A stretch of DNA of 64,000 nucleotides from an uncultured Microbacterium sp. Its GTDB lineage: Bacteria > Actinomycetota > Actinomycetes > Actinomycetales > Microbacteriaceae. The translations under genes were made by a program, and so were the position numbers. The stretch spans positions 289,983 to 353,982 of the forward strand of contig NZ_CALBRW010000018.1 of assembly GCF_937927635.1 (NCBI RefSeq). The letters are read 5' to 3'. How positions within the stretch are numbered: the first letter of the stretch is position 1; the number at the start of each line of letters is the position of its first letter. The notes under the pieces are model-generated. The model made no database searches, had not been told where the DNA came from, and saw only the letters and a program-made list of their open reading frames with translations. Below, piece by piece: positions 33,850 through 43,255 of this stretch.

Positions 33850-34500
33850 ATGACCTCATCCGGACGCACGATCGTCCTCGCCGGCGCCACCAGCGCCGCG
33901 GGCCTGGCCACGGCCCGCGCGCTGATCGCCGCCGGCGCGCACGTCGTGGCCACCGGCCGTTCCGCCGAGCGCCTGGCCCCGCTTGCGGAGGCGGGAGCGC
34001 AGATCGAGGTGGCGGATGCCACGGCCTGGGCCGACATGACGGCGCTGGCCGAGCGACTGGATGCCGTCGACGGCGTGATCTCGCTGGTCGGCGGCTGGCG
34101 CGGCGGCGGGGGTCTTGCCGGGCAGAGCGACGAGGACTTCGCCGCCCTGCTCCCGGCCCTGCAGGCCGTCCGCGTCACCAGTCGCGCGTTCGACGCGCAG
34201 CTGAAGGCGTCGGATGCCGGTCGCTTCGCAATCGTGTCCTCCACCGCTGTGCTCAAGCCCCTGGCGGGCGGTGCGAACTACGTCACCATCAAGGCCGCCG
34301 CCGAGACGTGGGCGCGCGCCGTCGCGCAGGGCTATGCGAAGGCGGCCCGGGATGCCGGCGCGGCGCTGCGCGCGGCATCCGTCATCCTGCGCGTGGAGGG
34401 CGGGCTGGATCCCGACTCGCTCGCCCGGGCCGTGGTCGGCCTGTGGGATGCACCAGCCAGCGAGCTCAACGCGAGCGTCGTCGAGCTGACCGCCGCCTGA
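33850..34500 (+). CDS. SDR-family NAD(P)-dependent oxidoreductase
   Basis: A 216-residue short-chain dehydrogenase. The cofactor motif is TIVLAGATSAAGLATARAL, slightly different from the classic TGxxxGxG. The catalytic region has IVSSTAVLKPLAGGANYVTI followed by KAAAETWARA, with the Ser, Tyr and Lys of an SDR active site. GAAGGAG precedes the ATG at 33850. The gene's last 35 bp overlap the 3' end of the convergent TMEM175-like gene. Substrate unknown. Confidence 0.88.
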   Translation: MTSSGRTIVLAGATSAAGLATARALIAAGAHVVATGRSAERLAPLAEAGAQIEVADATAWADMTALAERLDAVDGVISLVGGWRGGGGLAGQSDEDFAALLPALQAVRVTSRAFDAQLKASDAGRFAIVSSTAVLKPLAGGANYVTIKAAAETWARAVAQGYAKAARDAGAALRAASVILRVEGGLDPDSLARAVVGLWDAPASELNASVVELTAA

Positions 34501-35119
34501 GAAGGCGGATCACCGGGCTGGTCAGCAGCATCAGGAACATCGCGAAGTAGCCGATCTGCGGCAGCGTCACCGCGACCGTCAGCGCGAGTGCGAACAGCAC
34601 GATGGTCACAGCGTCGGCGCGGATACCGCCTCGCAGCTGCTCGTGGGGCGAATCGTGCAGCTCGGGATGCCTGCGCAGGTACATGCGGACGAGCAGCAGC
34701 ATCAGGGTCGCGGCGATGAGGGTGCCCACGTACAGCGACTTCTGCGCCGCGTCGTCGGGCATCGCGCCGACCATCGCGGTCGCGACCGGGAGCCACACGA
34801 TCGTGAACATCCACGCGATCGTCAGCCAGGTCAGCATGTTCGAGGTGCGCTCGACACGCTCGTAGATGCGATGGTGCGACACCCACATCGACGCGATCAG
34901 CACGAAGCTCATCACGAAGCTGATCAGCTGGCCCTGATCCTCGTCGAGGTACTCCAGCACCGTACGCCCCTCGCGCCCCAGATCGATGACGCCCTCCATC
35001 AGCGGCAGGATGAGGAGCGTCATCGCGATGGCGACGACCCCGTCGGTGAAGGCCTTCAGCCGGTCGGCGGAGACCAGCGGATGCGCGGACATCCCGGTCT
35101 TGTCGGTCGCATCTGTCAC
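34466..35119 (-). CDS. TMEM175/DUF1211 family potassium channel-like protein
   Basis: A 217-residue membrane protein with about six spans. The family signature in the first helix is SADRLKAFTDGVVAIAMTLL (the R-x3-F-x-D motif). Bacterial members form potassium-permeable channels; this one has a single six-span unit, so it would assemble as a tetramer. GTG 35119 is chosen as the start, and ATG 35092 is an alternative. The basic C-terminus (RRRSARRRSR) is encoded by DNA overlapping the SDR gene on the other strand. Confidence 0.86.
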   Translation of the reverse strand: MTDATDKTGMSAHPLVSADRLKAFTDGVVAIAMTLLILPLMEGVIDLGREGRTVLEYLDEDQGQLISFVMSFVLIASMWVSHHRIYERVERTSNMLTWLTIAWMFTIVWLPVATAMVGAMPDDAAQKSLYVGTLIAATLMLLLVRMYLRRHPELHDSPHEQLRGGIRADAVTIVLFALALTVAVTLPQIGYFAMFLMLLTSPVIRLLRRRSARRRSR

Positions 35120-35284
35120 CGGGGAATGCTCTCGCGCCACGGTGGCGGCGTCAAGCCCCTCCCGCGGCGATCTGCGGAACGGTCGCGGCCACCAGTCGCG
35201 GATGGCGAACAACGTCCCGAGGACGCCGACATCCGCCAGGGCTGCCGACAGAGGAGAACGGATGCTGAGCCGTAGAGTTGTCGG

Positions 35285-36352
35285 GTGAGCATTCTGCATG
35301 ACACCGCTGTGCGCGGTTTCGCATCCGACAACTATTCCGGCATCCACCCCGAGGTGCTGCAGGCGATCGCCCAGGCCAACGAGGGCCACCAGATCGCGTA
35401 CGGCGAGGACGTCTACACCGAGCACCTGCAGCAGGTGTTCACGAAGCACTTCGGCGAGGGCGTCACCGCGTTCCCCGTGTTCAACGGCACCGGCGCCAAC
35501 GTCACCGGCCTGCAGTCGATGCTGCCGCGCTGGGGCGCGGTGATCTCCGCGACCACCGCGCACATCAACGTCGACGAGGGCGGAGCTCCCGAGCGCATCG
35601 GCGGCTTCAAGCTGCTGGCCGTGCCCACCGACGACGGCAAGCTCACCCCCGAACTGGTCGACCGCGAGGCCTGGGGCTGGGGCGACGAGCACCGTGCGCA
35701 GCCGCTGGTGGTCTCCATCACGCAGTCCACCGAGGTGGGCACGCTGTACACGGCCGAGGAGATCAAGGCCCTGGCCGATCACGCGCACGAGCACGGCATG
35801 AAGCTGCACGTCGACGGCGCCCGCATCTCCAACGCCGCTGCCGCCCTGAACCTGCCGCTGCGCGCCTTCACTCGCGACGCCGGTGTGGACGTGCTGAGCT
35901 TCGGAGGCACCAAGAACGGCGCGATGCTGGGCGAGGCCATCGTCGTGCTGAACCCGTCGGCCGCGGACGGGCTCATCTACAGCCGCAAGTTCAACATGCA
36001 GCTGTCCTCGAAGATGCGCTTCATCTCCGCGCAGCTGATCGCGCTGCTCGACGGCGATCTGTGGCTGCGCAATGCCCAGCACTCCAACGCCATGGCCCAG
36101 CGCCTGCGCGGCGCCGTCGAGGCGGGCCTTCGCGAGGGATCGATCCGCGGCGTCTCGTTCTCGCAGCCCACCCAGTCCAACGGCGTCTTCGCGATCCTGC
36201 CCGACGGCGTGGCCGACCAGCTGCGCTCGAAGTTCCGGTTCTACGACTGGGATGCGTCGCGCAACGAGGTGCGCTGGATGTGCAGCTTCGACACCCAGGA
36301 GTCCGACGTCGACGCGTTCGTCGCCGAGCTGAGCCGGTTGACGACGGCCTGA
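35285..36352 (+). CDS. ltaE: Low-specificity threonine aldolase family protein
   Basis: A 355-residue PLP enzyme (beta-eliminating lyase/threonine aldolase family). FASDNYSGIHPEVLQAIAQA opens it, LHVDGARISNAAAALN binds the cofactor ring, and the Schiff-base Lys is in LSFGGTKNGAMLGEA. It would cleave L-threonine or allo-threonine to glycine and acetaldehyde. GTG start at 35285. The PLP supply genes yggS-pdxY are 4 kb away. A perfect hairpin lies downstream. Confidence 0.93.
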   Translation: MSILHDTAVRGFASDNYSGIHPEVLQAIAQANEGHQIAYGEDVYTEHLQQVFTKHFGEGVTAFPVFNGTGANVTGLQSMLPRWGAVISATTAHINVDEGGAPERIGGFKLLAVPTDDGKLTPELVDREAWGWGDEHRAQPLVVSITQSTEVGTLYTAEEIKALADHAHEHGMKLHVDGARISNAAAALNLPLRAFTRDAGVDVLSFGGTKNGAMLGEAIVVLNPSAADGLIYSRKFNMQLSSKMRFISAQLIALLDGDLWLRNAQHSNAMAQRLRGAVEAGLREGSIRGVSFSQPTQSNGVFAILPDGVADQLRSKFRFYDWDASRNEVRWMCSFDTQESDVDAFVAELSRLTTA

Positions 36353-36420
36353 TCAGGTCCAGTCCTGCACGTGCAGGCCGCGCACGCAGCACGTCGCAGC
36401 CGCCGCCGATGCCTTCGCCG

Positions 36421-36494
36421 AGGCCCCGTCTTACCGGCCAGACCCCGTGCTGCGGACGTCTGCAGCACGGGGTCTCAGCAGATATCCGGGGTGT
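36421..36494. repeat. Quartet repeat, 19-bp period (unit AGACCCCGT), ltaE/NUDIX terminator
   Basis: Units AGGCCCCGT (36421) and AGACCCCGT (36440) face ACGGGGTCT (36467) and CCGGGGTGT (36486); each pair is 19 bp apart. The inner stem has perfect 14-bp arms (36440-36453 and 36462-36475). It lies between two convergent genes and can act as a bidirectional terminator. Related to the element at 22664-22745. Confidence 0.9.
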
Positions 36495-36519
36495 CGGCGT
36501 CAGCGCGCGCAGCCCGACC

Positions 36520-37107
36520 TCAGCGCAGAAGGCCGAGATGCGCGAGCGCATGGCGGATCAGCGTGCCGCGACCGCCCTCCATCTCGGAGGCGAGCGCGTC
36601 GGAGGCGGCTTCCTCCGGCGAGAACCAGGTGACCTCGAGGGCGTCCTGGCGGGGCTCGCAGGTGCCGGTGACGGGGACGATGTACACCAGCGAGACGGCG
36701 TGCTGCCGGTCGTCGGTGTAGGCGCTCACACCGGGGATCGGGAAGTACTCCGCCACTGTGAACGGCGTGGGAGAGACCGGCAGCAGGGGGAAGGCCATCG
36801 GCCCCAGGTCGTTCTCCATGTGCCGGAACAGCGCGTCGCGGATGGTCTCGCCGTAGCGCACGCGCCCCGACACCAGGGTGCGGGTGATCTCCCCCAACGG
36901 CGTGGAGCGCAGCAGCACGCCGATCGAGGTGACCTGTCCCGAGCCGTCGGTGACGACGGGCACCGCCTCGACGTACAGCATGGGCAGGCGCCGCCTCGCC
37001 TCTTCCAGCTCGATGTCCGTCAGCCACGCCGGATTCGCGTCCGCGCCGGGCACGTCATCGAACCCGAAGCCGCCGTCGGGGTCTGGATCTGGTGTGCGCA
37101 CCGCCAT
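36520..37107 (-). CDS. NUDIX hydrolase family protein (DUF4916-like)
   Basis: A 195-residue protein. A Nudix box is recognisable as SGRVRYGETIRDALFRHMEN plus DLG, matching G-x5-E-x7-R-E-x2-E-x-G with a His replacing the first Glu of the REU-E-E core. This substitution may weaken metal binding. The N-terminal ~45 residues are an extra region. ATG at 37107. Substrate and activity cannot be assigned. Confidence 0.82.
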   Translation of the reverse strand: MAVRTPDPDPDGGFGFDDVPGADANPAWLTDIELEEARRRLPMLYVEAVPVVTDGSGQVTSIGVLLRSTPLGEITRTLVSGRVRYGETIRDALFRHMENDLGPMAFPLLPVSPTPFTVAEYFPIPGVSAYTDDRQHAVSLVYIVPVTGTCEPRQDALEVTWFSPEEAASDALASEMEGGRGTLIRHALAHLGLLR

Positions 37108-37174
37108 GTGTCTTTTCTACCAGCACCCGCAGACGGCACGACCGCGCGTCGGTCGTCGCTGGCAGGATGACTGC

Positions 37175-37828
37175 ATGAGCGAACCCATGGAGATCGACGA
37201 CTCCCTCACGCTGTGGTCGCCCGAGGATCAGTCCGGGCAGGCGCTGCTGGTGCTGCTGCACGGCTACGGCGCCGACGAGAAGGACCTGTTCAGCCTGGTG
37301 CCGTATCTGCCGGGCGGGATCACCGTCGCCTCCGTCGCCGCCCCGCTCACGCCGCCGTGGCCGATGCCGGGACGCTCGTGGTACGCCATCGACGCGCTGA
37401 ATTCGAGGGATGCCGCGGGCATCACCGTCGCGGCCGAGGCCGTGCTGCGATGGCTGGATGCGACAGCCGCAGACGGCTCGTCGGTGGCTCTGTTGGGCTT
37501 CTCGCAGGGCGCGGCGGTGGCGCTGCAGGCGCTGCGACTGGCGCCGTCGCGCATCTCGGCCGTGGTGGCGCTCAGCGGCTATGCGGCACCGGGCGACCTG
37601 CCGAACGACGCCTCGCTTCAGGAGCTGCGTCCGCCGGTGTTCTGGGGTCGCGGCAGCCGGGACGACGTGATCCCGCCGAACCTCATCGACCACACCGCGC
37701 AGTGGCTGCCCGGCCACGCCGAACTGTCCGGCCGCGTCTACACCGGTCTCACGCACTCCATCTCCGAGCAGGAGCTGGCCGACGTGAACCTGTTCCTCTC
37801 GCAGTGGAAGGACGCGCTTCAGGACTGA
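37175..37828 (+). CDS. Alpha/beta hydrolase, phospholipase/carboxylesterase type
   Basis: A 217-residue carboxylesterase. The oxyanion region is LLVLLHGYGADEKDLF, the nucleophile elbow LLGFSQGAAVALQAL (Ser near 112), Asp in GRGSRDDVIPP and His in YTGLTHSISEQEL. This is the small YpfH/carboxylesterase-2 type. There is no signal peptide. The last 10 bp overlap a convergent membrane protein gene. Confidence 0.93.
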   Translation: MSEPMEIDDSLTLWSPEDQSGQALLVLLHGYGADEKDLFSLVPYLPGGITVASVAAPLTPPWPMPGRSWYAIDALNSRDAAGITVAAEAVLRWLDATAADGSSVALLGFSQGAAVALQALRLAPSRISAVVALSGYAAPGDLPNDASLQELRPPVFWGRGSRDDVIPPNLIDHTAQWLPGHAELSGRVYTGLTHSISEQELADVNLFLSQWKDALQD

Positions 37829-38097
37829 GGGCCGTCTTCCGCCGAGCCGGGTTCGTCACCGGCATCGTTCTCGCCACCGGCATCCTTCGCACCACCGGCA
37901 TCCGGATGCCGTCGGCGCGGCCTGCGCGTGAACACGACCATGAACACGACGGTCATGGCCAGGCCGATTCCGAGACTCACGCCCATGTCGTGCGTGGCGG
38001 CGTTCATGGCTGCCGCGACGCCGAGTCCGATCAGGATGCTGCCTGCGAAACCCATACGAGCGCGCGTCTCGTGCGAACTCGGCTGCCTGTCGTCCAT
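37819..38097 (-). CDS. Small two-TM membrane protein
   Basis: A 92-residue protein with two hydrophobic segments (about 14-34 and 40-58), a basic patch (TRRPRRRHP) and an acidic, Gly/Asp/Glu-rich tail. GAGG precedes the ATG at 38097. Its 3' end overlaps the convergent esterase gene by 10 bp. No family recognised. Confidence 0.65.
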   Translation of the reverse strand: MDDRQPSSHETRARMGFAGSILIGLGVAAAMNAATHDMGVSLGIGLAMTVVFMVVFTRRPRRRHPDAGGAKDAGGENDAGDEPGSAEDGPQS

Positions 38098-38376
38098 GAC
38101 CTCAACCGTACGGAATCGCCGCATGCCCGGCATCCGCCGTGCGACGGATATCCACGACACGCTCGGGTTGCACCCTCGGTCGGCAGCGGGTATCGTCGCA
38201 GAGTCCTGTCCGCCGTGTCTGGAAGTTCCTTGATCTGAGTCGTCGCCCTCCGCGCAATCATCCACGCGCTGATCCGACGATCCTTCCGACCCGTTCAGGC
38301 CCCTCGAGGCTCCGGTCCTGCCACGTCCCGACGTGCCGTCGACATCCGCGCACCCGCACATCTCCGGGAGACGCTC

Positions 38377-40041
38377 ATGTCAGCACCATCCGCTTTCACC
38401 ACCGCCGCCGTCACGCTCGACCGCGTGACCTTCACCTGGCCCGACGGCTCGACGGCGCTCGACGCCGTCTCAGGCTCGTTCGGGGCCGGCCGCACCGGGC
38501 TCGTCGGACGCAACGGCGCCGGCAAGTCCACCCTGCTGCGCCTGATCGCAGGAGAGCTGACGCCCACATCGGGGCAGATCATCCGCACCGACCAGGTGGC
38601 GTACCTGCCGCAGCAGCTCACGCTCGACACCGGCCGCCGCGTGGCCGAGCTGCTGGGCGTCGCCGCAGCGCTGGATGCCGTGCGCGCCATCGCCGCGGGC
38701 GACGTCGACCCCGCGCACTTCGACGCCGTCGGCGACGGCTGGGACATCGAGGCCAGGGCCGAGGCCGCGCTGGCCGAGACAGGGCTGGACCCGTCGTTCC
38801 TCGATCGCACGGTCGGCGAGCTGTCCGGTGGCGAAGCCGTGCTGGTCGCGATCGCCGGCATCCGCCTGCGCCGCGCGCCGATCACCCTGCTCGACGAACC
38901 CACCAACAATCTCGACAGGTTCGCGCGCGCGAGGCTCTCCGAGATGGTGCGCTCCTGGAAGGGCGCACTGATCGTGGTCAGCCACGACATCGCCCTGCTG
39001 GAGCTGATGGACGACACCGCCGAGCTGTACGGCAGCGAGCTGAACGTGTTCGGCGGTCCGTACTCCGCGTGGCGGGCGTGGCTGGATGCCGAGCAGGATG
39101 CTGCGAAGCAGGCCGAGCGCGATGCGACCCAGGCACTCAAGAAGGAGAAGCGGCAGCGCATCGAGGCCGAGACGAAGCTCGCGCATCGGGCGAGCTTCGC
39201 CAAGAAGGCGTTCGAGGAGAAGCGTGTGCCCAAGATCGTCGCCAACGGCCGGAAGATGGCGGCACAGGTGTCGGCGGGCAGGCTGCGCACGGAGGTCGCG
39301 GGCAAGGAGGACGCCGCCCGCGCTGCTCGGGATGCCGCCGGCCGGCGCATCCGCGACGACGCGACCATGAAGATCGACCTGCCCGATCCCGGCGTCTCCG
39401 ACTCTCGGCGCATCACCACGCTGGGCGACGGCGAGCGGTCGTGGGTGATCCAGGGGCCGGAGCGGGTGGCGCTGATCGGCCGGAACGGAGTCGGCAAGAC
39501 CACGCTGCTGCGGCGGCTTGTGGCGGGCTCCGTTCACAACTCCGGAGATCCGAGCGGAATCGACCCGGAATCCGGCATTCCGGAGCTTCTGTTGCCGATT
39601 CTCCGGAGTTGTGAACCGCACACGGACCGCATCGGCTACCTGTCCCAGCGCGTGGACGGTCTGGACGACACCCAGTCCGTCGTGGCGAACGTCGCCGCAG
39701 CCGCCCCGCACGTGCCCGACAAGGAGCTGCGGAACCGCCCCGCCCGCTTCCTGATCAGAGGAGCCGCCATGGACCGCCCCGTGTCGGCGTTGTCCGGCGG
39801 TGAGCGATTCCGGGCTGCGCTGGCGACCCTGCTGCTGGCCGATCCAGCACCGCACCTCGTGGTGCTGGACGAACCGACCAACAACCTCGACCTCGACACC
39901 GTGGACCAGCTGGTCGAGGCGCTGCGCGCCTACCGCGGTGCGGTGCTGGTCGTCAGCCACGACGACGTCTTCCTGCAGCGGCTCGGTCTCACGCTGACCC
40001 TGGAGCTGGATGCAGAGGGGCACCTCACCGAGGTCGGGTGA
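38377..40041 (+). CDS. ABC-F family ATPase with palindromic insertion
   Basis: A 554-residue protein with two ABC domains and no membrane segments. Domain 1: Walker A LVGRNGAGKSTLLRLIAGEL, signature VGELSGGEAVL, Walker B ITLLDEPTNNLD. The linker is a charged coiled coil (about 230-310). Domain 2: LIGRNGVGKTTLLRRLVAG, VSALSGGERFRAAL, VVLDEPTNNLDLDTV. ABC-F proteins act on ribosomes and some give antibiotic protection. Just after the second Walker A there is an extra ~28 residues encoded by a perfect inverted repeat (39532-39616). Confidence 0.93.
   Translation: MSAPSAFTTAAVTLDRVTFTWPDGSTALDAVSGSFGAGRTGLVGRNGAGKSTLLRLIAGELTPTSGQIIRTDQVAYLPQQLTLDTGRRVAELLGVAAALDAVRAIAAGDVDPAHFDAVGDGWDIEARAEAALAETGLDPSFLDRTVGELSGGEAVLVAIAGIRLRRAPITLLDEPTNNLDRFARARLSEMVRSWKGALIVVSHDIALLELMDDTAELYGSELNVFGGPYSAWRAWLDAEQDAAKQAERDATQALKKEKRQRIEAETKLAHRASFAKKAFEEKRVPKIVANGRKMAAQVSAGRLRTEVAGKEDAARAARDAAGRRIRDDATMKIDLPDPGVSDSRRITTLGDGERSWVIQGPERVALIGRNGVGKTTLLRRLVAGSVHNSGDPSGIDPESGIPELLLPILRSCEPHTDRIGYLSQRVDGLDDTQSVVANVAAAAPHVPDKELRNRPARFLIRGAAMDRPVSALSGGERFRAALATLLLADPAPHLVVLDEPTNNLDLDTVDQLVEALRAYRGAVLVVSHDDVFLQRLGLTLTLELDAEGHLTEVG
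39532..39616. repeat. In-frame palindromic insertion in the ABC-F gene
   Basis: GTTCACAACTCCGGAGA (39532-39548) and its exact complement (39600-39616) flank a centre that itself contains CGGAAT/ATTCCG arms. The reading frame stays open through it, adding about 28 residues between the second Walker A motif and RIGYLSQRVDG, where ABC-F proteins normally have a short loop. Confidence 0.88.
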
Positions 40042-40044
40042 GGG

Positions 40045-40455
40045 TCACGCCGCCCGGCTGGACCGCATGGCCTTCACATGCTCGAGCGCGGGATCGGCGG
40101 CCAGACGCGCGTACTCCTCGGAATCGCGGGACACCAGCGCCACTCTTCCCTGCGCATCGTGATGGATGCCCCACCCGTAGCGCTTGGCCAGCGGCGAGGA
40201 CCGCAGGCACGCCTGGCCGGTCGAGAAGAACTCCTCGCGGGCAGCGGCATCGGCCGGGTCGATGCCCTTGCGCAGCGCATGCGTCTCGAACAGCACATCG
40301 TCGGAGGTGCGGGTGTAAGGCTCGTCGTTGAGCAGTCGGTAGTGCAGAGCCGCGATCGAGAGGTTCTCAGCGATCGGGGGCTCCTCGCCGTGCTCCGCGC
40401 GGCAGTCCTCGGAGACCTCGATGAAGGTGCTGGTGTAGTTGGTCGTGTGCGCCAT
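40045..40455 (-). CDS. DUF6157 family protein
   Basis: A 136-residue soluble protein matching the DUF6157 pattern: HTTNYTSTFIEVSEDCRAEH at the start, PYTRTSDDVLFETHALRK, FFSTGQACLRSSPLAKRYGW and GIHHDAQGRVALV. Length is as expected for the family. The start at 40455 matches the usual N-terminus. Function unknown. It stops 3 bp after the convergent ABC-F gene ends and lies downstream of the large membrane protein gene. Confidence 0.88.
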   Translation of the reverse strand: MAHTTNYTSTFIEVSEDCRAEHGEEPPIAENLSIAALHYRLLNDEPYTRTSDDVLFETHALRKGIDPADAAAREEFFSTGQACLRSSPLAKRYGWGIHHDAQGRVALVSRDSEEYARLAADPALEHVKAMRSSRAA

Positions 40456-40505
40456 GACCACAGCCTGGCGGGGGCCGCCGACATCGGCAAGCCCCCGCCG
40501 GCGAT

Positions 40506-43130
40506 TCACCACCAGCTGTCGTCGAACGCGACCTTCACGGTGTCGCCGTCGATCACGATGTCTCCGTACATCGAGTAATCGTCCTCGTCGGACTGCTCGC
40601 GCGTGGTGCCGAAGAAGTCCTCCGTGTAACTGCCGACGACGGTACCCTCCACGGCTACCTGAGTGCCCCGGTCATCGATCTCGACGGTCGGCTCACCCTG
40701 CTTGGTCCATGTCACCTTGGTGTCGTCGTCGAACGTGTACGCGTGGAACGGGCATCCGTCGGGGTCAGCCGCGGCGGAGGCCAGGCAGGTGTCCACCAGA
40801 TCGTTCACCTGCTTCGTGACGGCCTCCTTCAGGTCATCCGTCGGCGCGAAGGACAGATCCTGGAAGGAGTCGTCCGGCGACCCGACCTTCAGCGCCTTCT
40901 GCTCCAGGGCGAAGTACTTCGACCCCTCGGTCGACAGTTCGTACACGCCCGGATACATCGGCACCGTGGCCTGCCCGTAGCCGTTTTCGAACTCGAACGG
41001 CAGCTCCACGCCGCCGACACTCGCCTTACCCTGCCCGTCGATCTGGATGTCCACCGGCACGACCAGGCTGTCATCCAGCTTCCACGTGTCCAGCACGACG
41101 AACTCCGGATCGCCCTTGGACGCGTTGAGTTGCGCCGTCTGCTTGACGCCGTCGAGCCGGTAGGTGACGATGAGCGATGCGGAGTCGCCGCCGCCGGTCC
41201 CCTCGCGCTCGACGGACACGTCGGTGATGCGATCGGATGCCGACTTCATCACGGCATCGGTGAGGAACGCGCGCTGCGCTGTCGGGACATTCGGGTCCAC
41301 GAGCGCGTTGGCGGCCTCGGCGTGACCCGCCGCGATCGCGTCGAGGTACTGCTGGGCGACAGCCTCGGGAGTGCGGCTGGAGTTCAGCACGCTCACCGCG
41401 ATGCCGGCGGCGATGGCCAGCACGGCTACGCCGCCGACGGCGGACAGGCCGATGAGGAGCCCGCGCTTGGCGGCCGGGCTCAGCGGCTTGGGCTCGGGAA
41501 CGGCGCCGACGGCACCCGCGGAATGATCCGCGGCATCCGCTCCGACCGTGGTGCCGCTGGTGCCGGCCGCCCACGCCGCGACGGCGGAGTGTCCGGTCAG
41601 TGCGCCCAGCAGCTGCGGGGCCGAGCCGTAGGCGAGCGCGGGCAGCGTCTGCGCGCCGACCTCGACGGCGAACGCCCACACGGCCATCACGAAGGGGGAC
41701 CACAGTGCGATCCCGATACCCACGCTGAAAGCCGCACCACGAGCGCCCGCGCTCACTCCCAGGCCGAAGAACACGGATCCGACCACGAACCAGCCCAGCA
41801 GCACGACCAGAGGCAGCCGCCAGGTGGACGCCCAGTCGATGCCGTTGCGGCGGGGGCGTCGGATGCCGATCCAGAGCGCCACGAAGATGCTGAGCAGCAC
41901 GGCCGCCAGCACGGCGATCCACAGCAGCGGGTCATCCGTCTTGAAGACCGTGAACGTGCTCTCGACCCCGGGGACGGTGGCCGTAAGCCCGCCGAGGTGG
42001 CCGAGGACCGCGGCGAGCGGGGCCATGTTGAGCAGCCCCAGCAGGCCGAGGGCGATCGAGCCCACGCCGAGAGTCTGCCACGAGCCGATCACGCCGAAGA
42101 CAGCGCCGAGCACGGCGAAGAGAGCGCCGCCGAACGCGGCGTAGGCGAGCGCCTCGCGCGCGACGCGGGGCAGAGCGCGGAAGAGGCGGATGCCGGAGCG
42201 GAACCAGTTCTCTCCCGGCTGCGCGACCGATCCCGCCCAGCGTCCGAGGTGCGTCGCGATGCCGACCAGCACCAGGGAGAACAGCACGACGCGGTACCCG
42301 GCAGCGGTGACCAGCACATGCACGCTGCTCTCGTCGACGCGGATGGCGAAGACGAGCGTGAGGATCAGCAGCACGAGCCCCGTGGCGAGGCCGACGACGG
42401 CCGAGTACGCGGCGCGGTGCTGCCAGGTCGGGAGACGGTGGGTGCGACCCTGTCGGACGCCCCACCAGAACACGGCCACCAGCGCGGCGAGGGTGAGGGT
42501 GAGCGGGAAGACCCAGATGGATGCGGAGCCGCCGATCGAGAACAGGCCACCACCGGCATCCATGGTGCCGTTGATCTCGCCGCCGTACACGACGGCGGCG
42601 AGCGCGAACAGCAGACCCGCGAGGACGCCGAAGTCCACGCGGACATCGTCGATCGAGCCGAGCGGCGTCGAAGGCAGGTCGGAGGCGCTGGAGAGCACCA
42701 GGAACACCAGCAGGATCGCGCCGACCACCGCCGCGCCGACGGCGATGCCGACATGCGAGAGGGCGCCGAGCAGCACGGGCTGCGTGAACGGCTTCAGCCA
42801 GGTGGATCCCTGCCGCGGAGGCGCGGGCGGGATGGAGCCGGGCAGGGGCGGGACGGTATCGGATGCGGGCACCTGCGCGGTGGGTCCGGGAATCTGCGCG
42901 GCGTCGGGCACCGGTGGAGCGGATGACGGAGCAGGAGCGGATGCCGGAACCGCGGACTCAGCGCCGGGCACGACTGGCGGTACCGGCGGAACCGCACCTG
43001 CCGGCGGGGCCGGCGGAAGCGCACCTGATACCGCTGCGGGCTCCTCCGCCGGTGCCGGCGGCACCACGGCATCCGCTGTGGCTGCCGGGCCCTCCGGCTC
43101 GTTTCCATCCATGCGCGACTGATCGCTCAT
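40506..43130 (-). CDS. Large Pro-rich multispan membrane protein with extracytoplasmic domain
   Basis: An 874-residue protein. Residues 1-110 are rich in Pro, Ala and Val and probably disordered. Roughly a dozen hydrophobic segments follow (about 125-500), then a final span (LIGLSAVGGVAVLAIAAGIA) and an extracytoplasmic C-terminal part of about 310 residues. This begins with a DUF4878-like stretch, EAVAQQYLDAIAAGHAEAAN, and contains a Cys pair (CLASAAADPDGC). GGGGGAG precedes the ATG. It resembles actinobacterial secretion- or envelope-associated proteins with no assigned function. Confidence 0.72.
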   Translation of the reverse strand: MSDQSRMDGNEPEGPAATADAVVPPAPAEEPAAVSGALPPAPPAGAVPPVPPVVPGAESAVPASAPAPSSAPPVPDAAQIPGPTAQVPASDTVPPLPGSIPPAPPRQGSTWLKPFTQPVLLGALSHVGIAVGAAVVGAILLVFLVLSSASDLPSTPLGSIDDVRVDFGVLAGLLFALAAVVYGGEINGTMDAGGGLFSIGGSASIWVFPLTLTLAALVAVFWWGVRQGRTHRLPTWQHRAAYSAVVGLATGLVLLILTLVFAIRVDESSVHVLVTAAGYRVVLFSLVLVGIATHLGRWAGSVAQPGENWFRSGIRLFRALPRVAREALAYAAFGGALFAVLGAVFGVIGSWQTLGVGSIALGLLGLLNMAPLAAVLGHLGGLTATVPGVESTFTVFKTDDPLLWIAVLAAVLLSIFVALWIGIRRPRRNGIDWASTWRLPLVVLLGWFVVGSVFFGLGVSAGARGAAFSVGIGIALWSPFVMAVWAFAVEVGAQTLPALAYGSAPQLLGALTGHSAVAAWAAGTSGTTVGADAADHSAGAVGAVPEPKPLSPAAKRGLLIGLSAVGGVAVLAIAAGIAVSVLNSSRTPEAVAQQYLDAIAAGHAEAANALVDPNVPTAQRAFLTDAVMKSASDRITDVSVEREGTGGGDSASLIVTYRLDGVKQTAQLNASKGDPEFVVLDTWKLDDSLVVPVDIQIDGQGKASVGGVELPFEFENGYGQATVPMYPGVYELSTEGSKYFALEQKALKVGSPDDSFQDLSFAPTDDLKEAVTKQVNDLVDTCLASAAADPDGCPFHAYTFDDDTKVTWTKQGEPTVEIDDRGTQVAVEGTVVGSYTEDFFGTTREQSDEDDYSMYGDIVIDGDTVKVAFDDSWW

Positions 43131-43255
43131 CGCTCCCCCTCTGAAGTCTGAGTGTTCCCTGTGTACCAGTTCCGAGGCCTTCCGCTCAAACTCCGTGACG
43201 CCGATCAGGAGGTCCCGCGAGGAGCGATGTCGGACGTCTGCCGCATGATGGAGGG

